Positions 8,014 to 16,234 of a DNA stretch of 51,630 bases are shown here, in pieces. Location of the stretch: NCBI GenBank assembly GCA_023422005.1, contig JAEZSC010000154.1, forward strand, positions 1 to 51,630, written 5' to 3'. The notes below the pieces were generated by a model, which was not told the origin of the DNA, did no database searches, and was given only the letters and a program-made list of their open reading frames with translations. Source of the DNA: Bacillota bacterium (GTDB lineage: Bacteria; Bacillota; Clostridia; Christensenellales; UMGS416). The position numbers and the translations under genes are program-made. How positions within the stretch are numbered: the stretch's first letter is position 1; every line of letters starts with the position of its first letter.

Positions 8014-8877
8014 ATGGATACGCAAGAAAAGAGTGATGAAATGAAGACGCAACCGGTTGTGGAGCTCGTGGGCAAGATCGGCTCCATGGCGCTGATCCGC
8101 CGAGAGGACAACGACATCGACTACAACATCTTCAGCCGCCTGGGCGCGGAACTGAGGCCCGGCATGGTGTGGGTCTCCTCCGGCGCCACAGAGATTGGGC
8201 GTCTGGACTATATGAAGCGCAGCAACGGCGTGGAACTGAGCGGCGACCCCGAGGAGGACAAGGCCGATTACGCCGCCCAGGGTCAGGCGATACTCATGGA
8301 GAACTACCGGCGCTACATCGCGCCGGGCTATTCGGTGCGGCAGGTGCTGGTGGAGCACACCCACTTCAACGACCCGGATAAGAGCGAGCACATCCGGGGG
8401 CTGCTGCTGCGCTGCACCGCCCAGGGGGCCATACCGATCGTCAACTACAACGATCCGGTGAGCTCCGACGAGAACCGCAAGATGGAACTGTCCTCGCTGC
8501 GCCAGAGCCGTGACGGCGTGGTGGAATGTGTGGACAACGATGAGACTGCCGCCGTCGTCGCGGCGCTGGTGCGCGCCCGGCGTCTGCTGATCCTGACCAG
8601 TGCCGACGGTATTTATCTGGACCCGGCGGACCCGGCTACGCTGGTGCGCGAAGTGACCGGCAGCGAGCCCGAAGAGGTCGTGCGCCGTATCCGTGAGCTG
8701 CAGCGCAACTGTGACGGCGCCAGCCGCAAGGGCGCCGGTGGCATGCGGGCCAAGCTGGAATACATCCTGGAGCCGGTGCGCAACGGCACCCAGGTCGTCA
8801 TCGGCCACGCCCGCCACCGCATCAGCGATCTGCTGGAGGGCCGGGTGCCGTGCACGCGCATCGGCGCGCGCGGCTGA
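8014..8877 (+). CDS. Amino acid kinase family protein (glutamate 5-kinase-like, no PUA)
   Basis: The fold is that of the amino acid kinase family. It has an N-terminal phosphate-binding segment (VGKIGSMAL), WVSSGATEIG, IVNYNDPVS, a VDNDETAAVVAALV block equivalent to the nucleotide-binding region of ProB, the LTSADGIYL strand, and KGAGGMRAKLE near the C-terminus, as in ProB. The C-terminal PUA domain of long ProB proteins is missing, and proA is not adjacent. A second start at 8041 (MKTQPVVEL) is possible. True proline biosynthesis is not proven; it could act on another acid. It is followed at 27 nt by a lipoprotein gene. Confidence 0.75.
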   Translation: MDTQEKSDEMKTQPVVELVGKIGSMALIRREDNDIDYNIFSRLGAELRPGMVWVSSGATEIGRLDYMKRSNGVELSGDPEEDKADYAAQGQAILMENYRRYIAPGYSVRQVLVEHTHFNDPDKSEHIRGLLLRCTAQGAIPIVNYNDPVSSDENRKMELSSLRQSRDGVVECVDNDETAAVVAALVRARRLLILTSADGIYLDPADPATLVREVTGSEPEEVVRRIRELQRNCDGASRKGAGGMRAKLEYILEPVRNGTQVVIGHARHRISDLLEGRVPCTRIGARG

Positions 8878-8903
8878 CCGCCAGGGATTTGGGAGGGACG
8901 CCC

Positions 8904-9926
8904 ATGATTCGCCGCTTTATGCCGGTTCTTTGTGTGCTGCTGGCCATTCTGCTGGCTGGCTGCGCCGCGCCGCGCCCGCTGGCCGATGTGCTCACTGCGT
9001 TCGGCGCGGGGGAGGGGGCACAGGCCACAACCCAGGTGCGCTTTTTGCAGCAGTGCAAGGGCAGCAATTACCTGAGCGCTGCCGTGACCGGCGAGGCGCT
9101 GGATAAACTCCTGCAGGCGCTGCGCGCCTGCGAGCCTGCCAAAGCGCCTGAGGAGCCCTATTCGCCGCAGATGGACAGCGACCAGCAGATCGTGCTGGGG
9201 GACCAGGGGCTTTCGCTCTATGTGTCCGCAAAGCACGGTCTAGTCGTTTGGCTGGAGACAATCGCAACCAAAAAGGGAGACGAGCTGCACGCCCATTATT
9301 ACGCCGCACCCGAGGGCCTGAGCGACCAAATGGCCGATCTGCGCAAAGGCGCGAAGCTGCAGCAGGACACCAAGGTGAAACCCTTCCGCAGCATAGAGGA
9401 ACTCAAGGCCAGCATAGATGCCGACGATCTAGACGAGGAATCCGAGGAGCTGGACTTCGAGTTTTACGACGGCATTGCGCCGGAATATAAGGGAACCAGC
9501 TGCCGCCTGTATGACACCAGCTCCGCTGCCGCGCTGACCTGGGATACGGTGCTGATCACCGCCTATGGTAAGAGCAAGACCGGCGAACAGGTCAAGCTGT
9601 CCATCACCGGCCTGGAAGCCAACCCTTACTACACGAAGGTGTTGGTGAGCCAACCCGACGAAGCGCTGGATTCGGTGGATACCGGCGATGTGCCCACGGC
9701 CAACGCGGCCCTTGTGCGTCGCAGCGCGGTGAATTGGGACAAATGGATGGTGTTCGTGGATGAGGACGGCAACTTGCTGGATGTCATCGTGCCCGAGGAC
9801 GTGCTGGCGCCATTGCCGGCCGGGTACAGCCCCGAGCCCGCGCCCACGGCCACGCCGGGGGACGACGAAGGGCCGGGGGACGCCGAGGCAGGCGCCGGGG
9901 ATGAAGGAGATGGAGGGGGAGATTGA
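8904..9926 (+). CDS. Hypothetical lipoprotein
   Basis: A 340-residue exported lipoprotein. The start at 8904 follows GGGAGGGA and gives a clean lipoprotein signal (MIRRFMPVLCVLLAILLAGC) with the lipidated Cys20. The mature part is acidic and mixed alpha/beta with no family I recognise. The last 35 residues are a low-complexity Pro/Gly/Asp/Glu tail (PTATPGDDEGPGD...). It ends the MATE-kinase-lipoprotein group. Function unknown. Confidence 0.8.
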   Translation: MIRRFMPVLCVLLAILLAGCAAPRPLADVLTAFGAGEGAQATTQVRFLQQCKGSNYLSAAVTGEALDKLLQALRACEPAKAPEEPYSPQMDSDQQIVLGDQGLSLYVSAKHGLVVWLETIATKKGDELHAHYYAAPEGLSDQMADLRKGAKLQQDTKVKPFRSIEELKASIDADDLDEESEELDFEFYDGIAPEYKGTSCRLYDTSSAAALTWDTVLITAYGKSKTGEQVKLSITGLEANPYYTKVLVSQPDEALDSVDTGDVPTANAALVRRSAVNWDKWMVFVDEDGNLLDVIVPEDVLAPLPAGYSPEPAPTATPGDDEGPGDAEAGAGDEGDGGGD

Positions 9927-9943
9927 GGATGAAAATGCCCCCT

Positions 9944-10324
9944 CTATTCTCTTACAACCTCAGCATCGTCAAATAGTATCACTAGTTCGTGATTGGCTTT
10001 GCAATCTGACGTGGTAAGCTTCAAGAGGTACTTCCTGCCGCTGATGCTTAAGGAATCCTCCATCCACCACTGACCGGAAACATCTGCGTTTCCGGATAAG
10101 ATTTTGTAGTTGAATAAACGGATGCAGGTGACTTGTGTATCATATATCGCTCCGGAAGCGTCCAAAAGAAGTTCGAAGCAGTTGCGCCTTGTATTTTTCT
10201 TCTTATGATCATACTCCATCTCAAAGCAACTGATTTTGTATATTTTGGCATCATGTAAACCATATATCCAATACCATACAGGAGGATCGGACATGATGTC
10301 ATTCGTTGCAGAATCCCTTTTCAT
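9944..10324 (-). CDS. Hypothetical protein (126 aa), AT-richer than neighbours
   Basis: No family recognised. The start at 10324 (MKRDSATND) has GGAG at 7 nt and lies four bases inside the folC stop region. An earlier in-frame ATG at 10336 is possible. The protein is soluble, rich in Tyr/Trp/Asp, with four Cys. Its base composition is clearly lower in GC than folC and valS, which suggests later acquisition at the end of that operon. It converges with the lipoprotein gene 17 nt away. Confidence 0.65.
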   Translation of the reverse strand: MKRDSATNDIMSDPPVWYWIYGLHDAKIYKISCFEMEYDHKKKNTRRNCFELLLDASGAIYDTQVTCIRLFNYKILSGNADVSGQWWMEDSLSISGRKYLLKLTTSDCKANHELVILFDDAEVVRE

Positions 10325-11619
10325 AGCAATCTCCATTTGAGCCACGTCCGCGCAGCCCCCACCAAATACAACGAACCGCAGATAACGACCGGCAGGCCGC
10401 CCGAAAGGGCGGCCTGAACCGCGTCCTGCCAATGGGACATGGCTTGCGATGGCACGCCATGCGCCGTGAAGAGCTCCGCCAGGTGCTCCGCGGAATGCGC
10501 CATGCGCCCGCCGTGGCCCGGCGGCTGGGTGGCAATGGCCTGGGCCGCTACCGGGGCCAGCAGCGGCGCCATGCCTGCGGCGTCTTTGTCGGCCATGGCG
10601 GCAAATACGATGCACGCTTTGCGATCACCCAATAGCTGGCTCAGGCAGGCGGCCAGCGCCGCCGCGCCGTGGGGGTTGTGGGCGCCATCCAGCAGCAGCG
10701 GCGGCTCCTGGCGCAGCACCTCCAGCCGGCCCGGCCAGCGGGCGGCGGCCAGGCCCGTGCGAATGGCGCTGTCGGAGATGCCGAAATGGGCCCGGAGAAC
10801 CATGGCCGCGCGCACTGCGGCGGCGGCGTTGCGAAGTTGGTGCCCGCCCAGCAGAGCCATACTGAGGCCGGGCAGAAGATCATCGGGGCCGAAAAGGTCA
10901 AAGGTTTGACCCCTTAGCGTCTTTTTTAGAGGCGTGATCTCCATCCCACCGCAATTGTGGAGCGTGCAGCCCAGTTCGGCAGCCTTCCGGCTCATGATGT
11001 CCACGACCGGCGGCGGGTTGCCGGAGGCCAGCACGCAGGGCACGCCGGGTTTCAGAATGCCGGCCTTCTCGGCGGCGATGGTCTCCAGCGTGCCACCCAG
11101 CGAGGCTGCGTGATCCATGCCGATGGCGGTAATCACGCTCAGCAGCGGTGCAACGACGTTGGTGGCGTCGGTGCGCCCGCCCAGGCCGGTCTCGATGATA
11201 GCCACATCGACGCTTTGTTCGGCGAAATACAGAAAGCCGCAGGCCGTGACCAGCTCGAAGAACGTGGGCTCTCCCAACCCTTCGGCGGCCATGGCTTCGG
11301 CATCGGCGCGCACTCGTGTGGTGATGCGGGCAAAGTCTGCGGTATCGATCTCGCTGCCGGCAACGCGGATGCGCTCGGGGAAACTCTCCAGATAAGGAGA
11401 CGTATATAGGCCGGTTTTGAGCCCCGCGGCGCGCAGCACGGACTCCAGCAGCGCGCACACCGAACCCTTGCCGTTGGTGCCGGCCACATGCACGCAAGGA
11501 AAGCGCGCCTCGGGGTTCCCGAGGCGGCGCAGCAGTTCTGTGATGTTTTGCAGCCCTTGCTTCTGCGCGCCGCGCTCCTTGGCGCTTTGCACATAGGAAA
11601 GACTTTCTCGGTAGTCCAT
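10321..11619 (-). CDS. folC: Folylpolyglutamate synthase / dihydrofolate synthase
   Basis: Adds glutamate to dihydropteroate and to reduced folates, in the Mur-ligase fold. The ATP loop GTNGKGS is at residues 47-53. YTSPYLESFPERIRV and ETGLGGRTDATN are the family's substrate and Mg-binding motifs, and LLDGAHNP begins the C-terminal domain. The start at 11619 (MDYRESLSYVQ) matches the family's usual N-terminus. A TTG at 11652, with GGAG upstream and inside the end of valS, is an alternative and would give translational coupling. The gene follows valS directly in one operon. Confidence 0.94.
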   Translation of the reverse strand: MDYRESLSYVQSAKERGAQKQGLQNITELLRRLGNPEARFPCVHVAGTNGKGSVCALLESVLRAAGLKTGLYTSPYLESFPERIRVAGSEIDTADFARITTRVRADAEAMAAEGLGEPTFFELVTACGFLYFAEQSVDVAIIETGLGGRTDATNVVAPLLSVITAIGMDHAASLGGTLETIAAEKAGILKPGVPCVLASGNPPPVVDIMSRKAAELGCTLHNCGGMEITPLKKTLRGQTFDLFGPDDLLPGLSMALLGGHQLRNAAAAVRAAMVLRAHFGISDSAIRTGLAAARWPGRLEVLRQEPPLLLDGAHNPHGAAALAACLSQLLGDRKACIVFAAMADKDAAGMAPLLAPVAAQAIATQPPGHGGRMAHSAEHLAELFTAHGVPSQAMSHWQDAVQAALSGGLPVVICGSLYLVGAARTWLKWRLL

Positions 11620-11626
11620 CGGTGTG

Positions 11627-14269
11627 TTATTGCAGCTCCTTAAGGCCGTCAATGCGCTCCTGCAGCTTGGTGGCCTTGTCCTGCGCGGCGGCCAGGCGGG
11701 CGCGCTCGGCCTCCACGACGGCGGCGGGGGCCTTGCTCACAAATCCCTCGTTGCCCAGCTTTGCGGTCAGCGTCGCGATGTCCTTGTCCAGCGCGGCCTG
11801 CTCTTTTTGTATGCGCGCAATCTCCTGGGCGATATCCACAAGCTCGCCCAGCGGCAGATAGCACACCGCCGCCGCGCACACGGCGCTCACCGCGCCCTTG
11901 GGGGCCGGCGCGCCCTCGTCCTGATAGCCGATGCCGGACAGCCCCGCCAGCGCCTGGATGTAGCGCTCCACAGCCCGCAGGCTCTCGGCATCCCCTGGCT
12001 TGGCGGCCAGCGTGAGCGCCGGGCGTTTGGCCGGGGGCACTTTCATGTCCGCCCGCAGCGTGCGGATGGCCGTGATGATCTCCATGGCCCGCTCCATGGC
12101 GGCTTCCAGCGCCGGGGAGCTCGGGTAGGCTGCGGCGTTGGGCCATGCGCTGAGCATGATCTGGTCGCACTCCTTGTGCTCCAGGTGTTCCCACACGGCT
12201 TCTGTCACGAAGGGCATGAAGGGGTGAAGCAGCTTAAGCGCGGCCTGCAGCACCGCCACGAGCACGCTGGCGGCGGTCTGTTTCTCCTGCTCCGTGCCGC
12301 TATAGAGGCGGTTCTTGGACAGCTCGATGTACCAGTCGCAGTAGGCGCTCCAGATGAAGTCGTACACCTTCTGCGCGGCCATACCCAGTTCGTATTCATC
12401 CAGCGCGGCGGTGACTTCGGTGATGGTGCGGCTCAGGCGGGATAGTATCCACTGGTCGGCTGCGTCCAGCTCGAGGCTGGCCAGCGGCAGAATCTGCACG
12501 TCCTTCAGGTTCATCAGCACGAAGCGCGACGCGTTCCAGATCTTGTTGGCGAAGTTCCGGGCACTCTCCACCTTCTCGGGGTTGTAGCGCAAGTCGTTGC
12601 CGGCGGAGATACCCGTGGAGAAGGAGAAGCGCAGAGCGTCGGCTCCGTATTGCTCAATGACCTCCAGCGGGTCGATGCCGTTGCCCAGTGATTTGCTCAT
12701 TTTACGCCCTTGGGCGTCACGCACCAGACCATGCATCATGACCGTGTGGAAGGGAATTTGCCCCATGTGCTCGATGCCCGAGAAGATCATGCGGGCCACC
12801 CAGAAGAAGATGATGTCATAGGCCGTCACGAGCACGCTGGTGGGGTAGAAGTAGTCCAGCTCCGGCGTCTTGCGGGGCCAGCCCAGCGTGGAGAAAGGCC
12901 ACAGCGCCGAGGAGAACCATGTGTCCAGCACGGCGTCGTCCTGCTGCAGGCTGGTTCCGCCGCAGCGGGGGCAGCGGTCCGGCGCCTCGCGGGCCACGAC
13001 CATCTCGCCGCAGGGGCAGTACCACGCGGGGATGCGGTGGCCCCACCACAGCTGCCGGGAGATGCACCAATCGCGGATGTTCTCCATCCAGTTGAAATAC
13101 GTCTTGGCGTAACGCTCGGGTACGAAGCGCACACTTCCATCGCGCACCACGTCGATGGCCGGCTCGGCCAGCGGCTTCATCTTGACGAACCACTGGTCAG
13201 AGATCAGCGGTTCAACGGTGTTGTGGCAGCGGTAGCACGTGCCCACGTTGTGGGTGTAATCCTCTATCTTCTCCAGCAGGCCCAGATCCTGCATTTTGGA
13301 CACCACGGCTTTGCGGGCCTCTTTGGCGCTCATACCGGCAAAGCTGCCTGCGTTCTCGTTGAGGATGCCGTTCTCGTGCATCAGGTTGATCATGGGCAGG
13401 TCGTGGCGCAGCGCCATCTCGTAATCGTTGGGGTCGTGGGCCGGCGTGATCTTCACAGCTCCTGTGCCGAAGCTGCTTTCCACGTAGTCGTCGGCGATGA
13501 TCGGGATGTCCCGATCCATGATGGGCAGGCGGATGGTCTTGCCGAGCATCGCCGTATAGCGCTCGTCCTTGGGGTTCACAGCCACGGCGGTGTCGCCCAG
13601 CATGGTTTCCGGCCGCGTGGTGGCCACAATCACATGACCGCTGCCGTCGCTCAACGGGTAGCGCAGGTGCCACAGCTTGGAGGCGTCCTCCTCGTATTCC
13701 ACTTCGGCGTCGCTCAGGGCGGTCTTGCAGTCCGGGCACCAGTTGATGATGCGGTTGCCCCGGTAGATCAAGCCCTTGTCGTACAGGCGTACGAAGGCTT
13801 CGCGCACGGCCTCGCTGCATCCTTCGTCCATGGTGAAGCGCAAGCGATCCCAGTCGCAGGAGAAGCCCATCTTCTTGAGCTGGGTCACGATCATGCCGCC
13901 GTAGGTTTCGTACCACTGCCAGGCGCGGTCCAGATACTTCTCACGGCCGATGTCCTGCTTGGTCTGGCCTTCCTTCTTCAGGGCTTCGATGATCTTGACC
14001 TCGGTGGCGATGCTGGCGTGGTCGGTGCCGGGCATCCACAGCGTGCAATAGCCCTGCATGCGTTTGTAGCGAATGAGGATATCCTGCAGCGTATCGTCCA
14101 GCGCGTGGCCCACATGCAGCTGGCTGGTGATGTTGGGCGGTGGAATCACGATCGTGAAGGGCTCCCGCGAAGGATCCGGCTCTGCATGGAAGCAGCCAAG
14201 CTCCTCCCAACGGCGGTAAATTCGTTCCTCGGTGGATTTCGGGTCGTAGGTTTTGTCCATCTCCTGCAT
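11627..14269 (-). CDS. valS: Valyl-tRNA synthetase
   Basis: Class Ia aminoacyl-tRNA synthetase charging tRNA-Val, with editing. HIGH-type motif is HVGH at residues 52-55; the KMSKS loop is GRKMSKSLGNGIDP. A CP1 editing region and the CPRCG zinc-like segment are present. The C-terminal anticodon-binding domain ends with the ValS coiled-coil arm (after residue 800). The start at 14269 (MQEMDKTYDP) follows AAAGGAG at 8 nt; the longer form would extend into the leader terminator. 880 residues is normal. Expression is set by the T-box leader just upstream. Confidence 0.97.
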   Translation of the reverse strand: MQEMDKTYDPKSTEERIYRRWEELGCFHAEPDPSREPFTIVIPPPNITSQLHVGHALDDTLQDILIRYKRMQGYCTLWMPGTDHASIATEVKIIEALKKEGQTKQDIGREKYLDRAWQWYETYGGMIVTQLKKMGFSCDWDRLRFTMDEGCSEAVREAFVRLYDKGLIYRGNRIINWCPDCKTALSDAEVEYEEDASKLWHLRYPLSDGSGHVIVATTRPETMLGDTAVAVNPKDERYTAMLGKTIRLPIMDRDIPIIADDYVESSFGTGAVKITPAHDPNDYEMALRHDLPMINLMHENGILNENAGSFAGMSAKEARKAVVSKMQDLGLLEKIEDYTHNVGTCYRCHNTVEPLISDQWFVKMKPLAEPAIDVVRDGSVRFVPERYAKTYFNWMENIRDWCISRQLWWGHRIPAWYCPCGEMVVAREAPDRCPRCGGTSLQQDDAVLDTWFSSALWPFSTLGWPRKTPELDYFYPTSVLVTAYDIIFFWVARMIFSGIEHMGQIPFHTVMMHGLVRDAQGRKMSKSLGNGIDPLEVIEQYGADALRFSFSTGISAGNDLRYNPEKVESARNFANKIWNASRFVLMNLKDVQILPLASLELDAADQWILSRLSRTITEVTAALDEYELGMAAQKVYDFIWSAYCDWYIELSKNRLYSGTEQEKQTAASVLVAVLQAALKLLHPFMPFVTEAVWEHLEHKECDQIMLSAWPNAAAYPSSPALEAAMERAMEIITAIRTLRADMKVPPAKRPALTLAAKPGDAESLRAVERYIQALAGLSGIGYQDEGAPAPKGAVSAVCAAAVCYLPLGELVDIAQEIARIQKEQAALDKDIATLTAKLGNEGFVSKAPAAVVEAERARLAAAQDKATKLQERIDGLKELQ

Positions 14270-14290
14270 GGGGATGCTCCTTTCCGTTAA

Positions 14291-14531
14291 AGAAAACAAA
14301 AAACCGTTTCATCCCAAAGGACGAAACGGCATCGCGGTACCACCTTCATTCGAGAGCCATGCTCCCGCACTCTAACGCCATAACGGGGCGGACCGTCGCC
14401 GGCTGCGTGAGCTCACCGGCGCGGCTCGGAAGCGACCTTCGGCATCCATCGGCCCAACGCCCTCGCACCAATGGGCGTCTCTCTGGGGGGCTTCGGGGAG
14501 CGTACTCCTCTTCGTCATCGCCTTTGCTTAT
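14291..14531 (-). promoter_or_regulatory. T-box leader (riboswitch) of valS
   Basis: Read on the minus strand, the leader carries the hallmark AAGGTGGTACCGCG (14333-14346). After it comes a terminator stem CCGTTTC...GAAACGG (14304-14329) with a T-rich tail. The upstream ~180 nt are GC-rich and highly pairable (Stem I). Uncharged tRNA-Val should favour the antiterminator. I did not resolve the specifier codon with confidence. Confidence 0.93.
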
Positions 14532-14537
14532 TCACAC

Positions 14538-14565
14538 ATTATACCGCAACTGTTCACTTTGTCAA
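14538..14565 (-). promoter_or_regulatory. Consensus promoter of the valS T-box transcript
   Basis: Minus strand TTGACA (14560-14565), 16-nt spacer, TATAAT (14538-14543). Both hexamers are perfect. Transcription should begin near 14531, at the 5' end of the T-box. Confidence 0.9.
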
Positions 14566-14600
14566 CGGTCGAGCGTGCGTTGTTCGCCCACAATCGCGCA

Positions 14601-14629
14601 TTGCGTGATTGGGCTCTTTCGGATATCAT
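14601..14629 (+). promoter_or_regulatory. Promoter of the PIG-L deacetylase gene
   Basis: TTGCGT (14601-14606), 17-nt spacer, TATCAT (14624-14629), 38 nt before the ATG. It is divergent from the valS promoter. Confidence 0.6.
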
Positions 14630-14667
14630 AACGTTACACCCATTCGTTTTTTAAGGAGCTGCTACCG

Positions 14668-15888
14668 ATGAAGAGTTTTCGCCGGGCCGCGCTTTTGTTA
14701 TGCCTGCTGCTGGTGGCCGTTGCGGCCGCTCCGGCGACCTCTGCCGTCGCCGCACCCGGCGAGGCCGCCGAGCTGACCGCTGAGGCGAGTTTCACCGCAT
14801 CCAGCAACCAGAGCGTCTTCGCCAAGGCCCACGACGGAAAATTCGCGACGATGTGGCGCAGTTCCAAGGACGACATGCAGACCATTGAGATACAGGCAGG
14901 GCAGGACATACAGGGTATCGCGCTGAACTGGGACGCACCGCCTGAGAGTTGGGCGCTGCAGGCCCCCGACGGCAGCGGCGGCTGGATGACGCTGTGCACC
15001 GCGCAGGGTCGCGGCATGTTTCACGACTACGCGGCGGTGCCCGGCGCCCATGACACCGTGCGCCTGGAGATCCGCAACGACGACGGCGTGGCCCTGCGGG
15101 AGCTTTCCCTGTGGGGGCGGGGCGCGTTGCCCGAATCGGTGCAGGTGTGGGAGCCCACCGCCCGAGGCGTGGACCTGTTGGTCATCAGCGCCCACCCCGA
15201 CGACGAGGTGCTTTTCATGGGCGGCACGCTGCCGACCTACGCCGGCCAGCGTAAGCTCAGCACGGCGGTGCTCATCATGACCCACAGCAACCGCCTTCGG
15301 GCCAGCGAGGAGCTGGACTGCCTTTGGACTGTTGGCGTTCGCAGCTATCCGGTGCTGAACCTGTTCCCCGACAAGCTGACCGAGACCCTGGCCCAGGCCG
15401 AGAAAGCCTGGGGGCGGGAAAAGACGGTAGACTTTATCACCGAGCAGATCCGCATGCTGCGCCCCAAGGTCATCGTGACCCACGACCTGAAGGGTGAGTA
15501 TGGCCACGGCATGCACCGCCTGACGGCCTCGGCCACGCTGGAGGCCATCGAACACGCCGCCGACGCCGAACAGGCGCCGGAATCCGCCCAGAAGTATGGC
15601 ACTTGGCAGGTCAGTAAGTGCTATTTGCACCTATACAAGGAGAACAAGGTGCGTATGGATTGGAACGTGCCGCTGCCAGCCTTCGGCGGCAAGACGGCGC
15701 TGGACATGGCCAAGGCCGGTTATGACCGGCACGTGAGCCAGCACAAGTGGGCATTCAAGGTGACCGATCAGGGGGCCACCAGCTGTGCCGACTTCGGTCT
15801 GGCCTATACCGCTGTGGGGCCGGACAAGGAGGGCAAGGATTTCTTTGAGAACATCTATCCGTCGTGGCTGATGGACTTTAAGCGCTAA
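14668..15888 (+). CDS. Secreted PIG-L family deacetylase with N-terminal discoidin-like domain
   Basis: A zinc-dependent de-N-acetylase of the PIG-L/LmbE fold, probably acting on an N-acetylated sugar outside the membrane. A signal peptide spans about residues 1-29 (hydrophobic run ending ATSAVAA). Residues 35-155 look like an F5/8 type C (carbohydrate-binding) domain. The zinc motif AHPDDE is at 175-180, and the third ligand is likely in YGHGMHRLT. 406 residues in total. AAGGAG precedes the ATG. The gene stands alone, divergent from valS. The substrate is inferred from family only. Confidence 0.88.
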   Translation: MKSFRRAALLLCLLLVAVAAAPATSAVAAPGEAAELTAEASFTASSNQSVFAKAHDGKFATMWRSSKDDMQTIEIQAGQDIQGIALNWDAPPESWALQAPDGSGGWMTLCTAQGRGMFHDYAAVPGAHDTVRLEIRNDDGVALRELSLWGRGALPESVQVWEPTARGVDLLVISAHPDDEVLFMGGTLPTYAGQRKLSTAVLIMTHSNRLRASEELDCLWTVGVRSYPVLNLFPDKLTETLAQAEKAWGREKTVDFITEQIRMLRPKVIVTHDLKGEYGHGMHRLTASATLEAIEHAADAEQAPESAQKYGTWQVSKCYLHLYKENKVRMDWNVPLPAFGGKTALDMAKAGYDRHVSQHKWAFKVTDQGATSCADFGLAYTAVGPDKEGKDFFENIYPSWLMDFKR

Positions 15889-15998
15889 GGGAAGACGCCC
15901 TTGCGTGGGCTTTTGAATCGGTGTTTCCTCTCTTTTGAAGTATAAATTGTCAGAATAATCCGTTGGTATCGCCTTAAACTAAATGCGAGGTGAAAACA

Positions 15999-16100
15999 AT
16001 GGCTAATAAGAAAGCTCGCAATCCAAAACGAAAGAACAGTCCCAAAAACCCGCCTTCCACACGCCGCAATAAATACGGGGAACTCAAATCAGAAAAATAG
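15999..16100 (+). CDS. Small basic protein (33 aa)
   Basis: An ATG at 15999, 6 nt after GAGGTG, opens 33 codons ending TAG. The product is Lys/Arg/Asn/Pro-rich (starts MANKKARNPKRKNSP) and would bind nucleic acid readily. A GAATC-18-AAGTATA pair upstream (15915-15944) loosely resembles forespore sigma promoters. Length and charge recall small spore or DNA-binding peptides, but no family is recognised. Confidence 0.45.
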   Translation: MANKKARNPKRKNSPKNPPSTRRNKYGELKSEK

Positions 16101-16153
16101 TTTTGTGCTTTTTCTACATTTTGTGTTTCCACCCAACAACATTTCATTTTTCA

Positions 16154-16180
16154 TTGACAATCCATTTGCCTTCTTATAAT
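16154..16180 (+). promoter_or_regulatory. Promoter of the UroD-like gene
   Basis: TTGACA (16154-16159) and TATAAT (16175-16180) are both perfect, but the spacer is 15 nt, shorter than the preferred 17. Confidence 0.6.
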
Positions 16181-16234
16181 CTGTTAGGGATCAGGCGATG
16201 GCCTTGCGCCGCTGCCTTACCTTTGGAGATTTAT

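Noticed and set aside
7309..8817. 502-codon minus-strand frame opposite the MATE and kinase genes
   Set aside because: Spans two real plus-strand genes and has low-complexity composition.
12710..14290. 526-codon plus-strand frame opposite valS
   Set aside because: Antisense shadow of valS; no recognisable domain.
15895..15915. Terminator after the PIG-L gene (GCCC...GGGC then TTTT)
   Set aside because: Only a 4-bp stem could be drawn, too weak to call.
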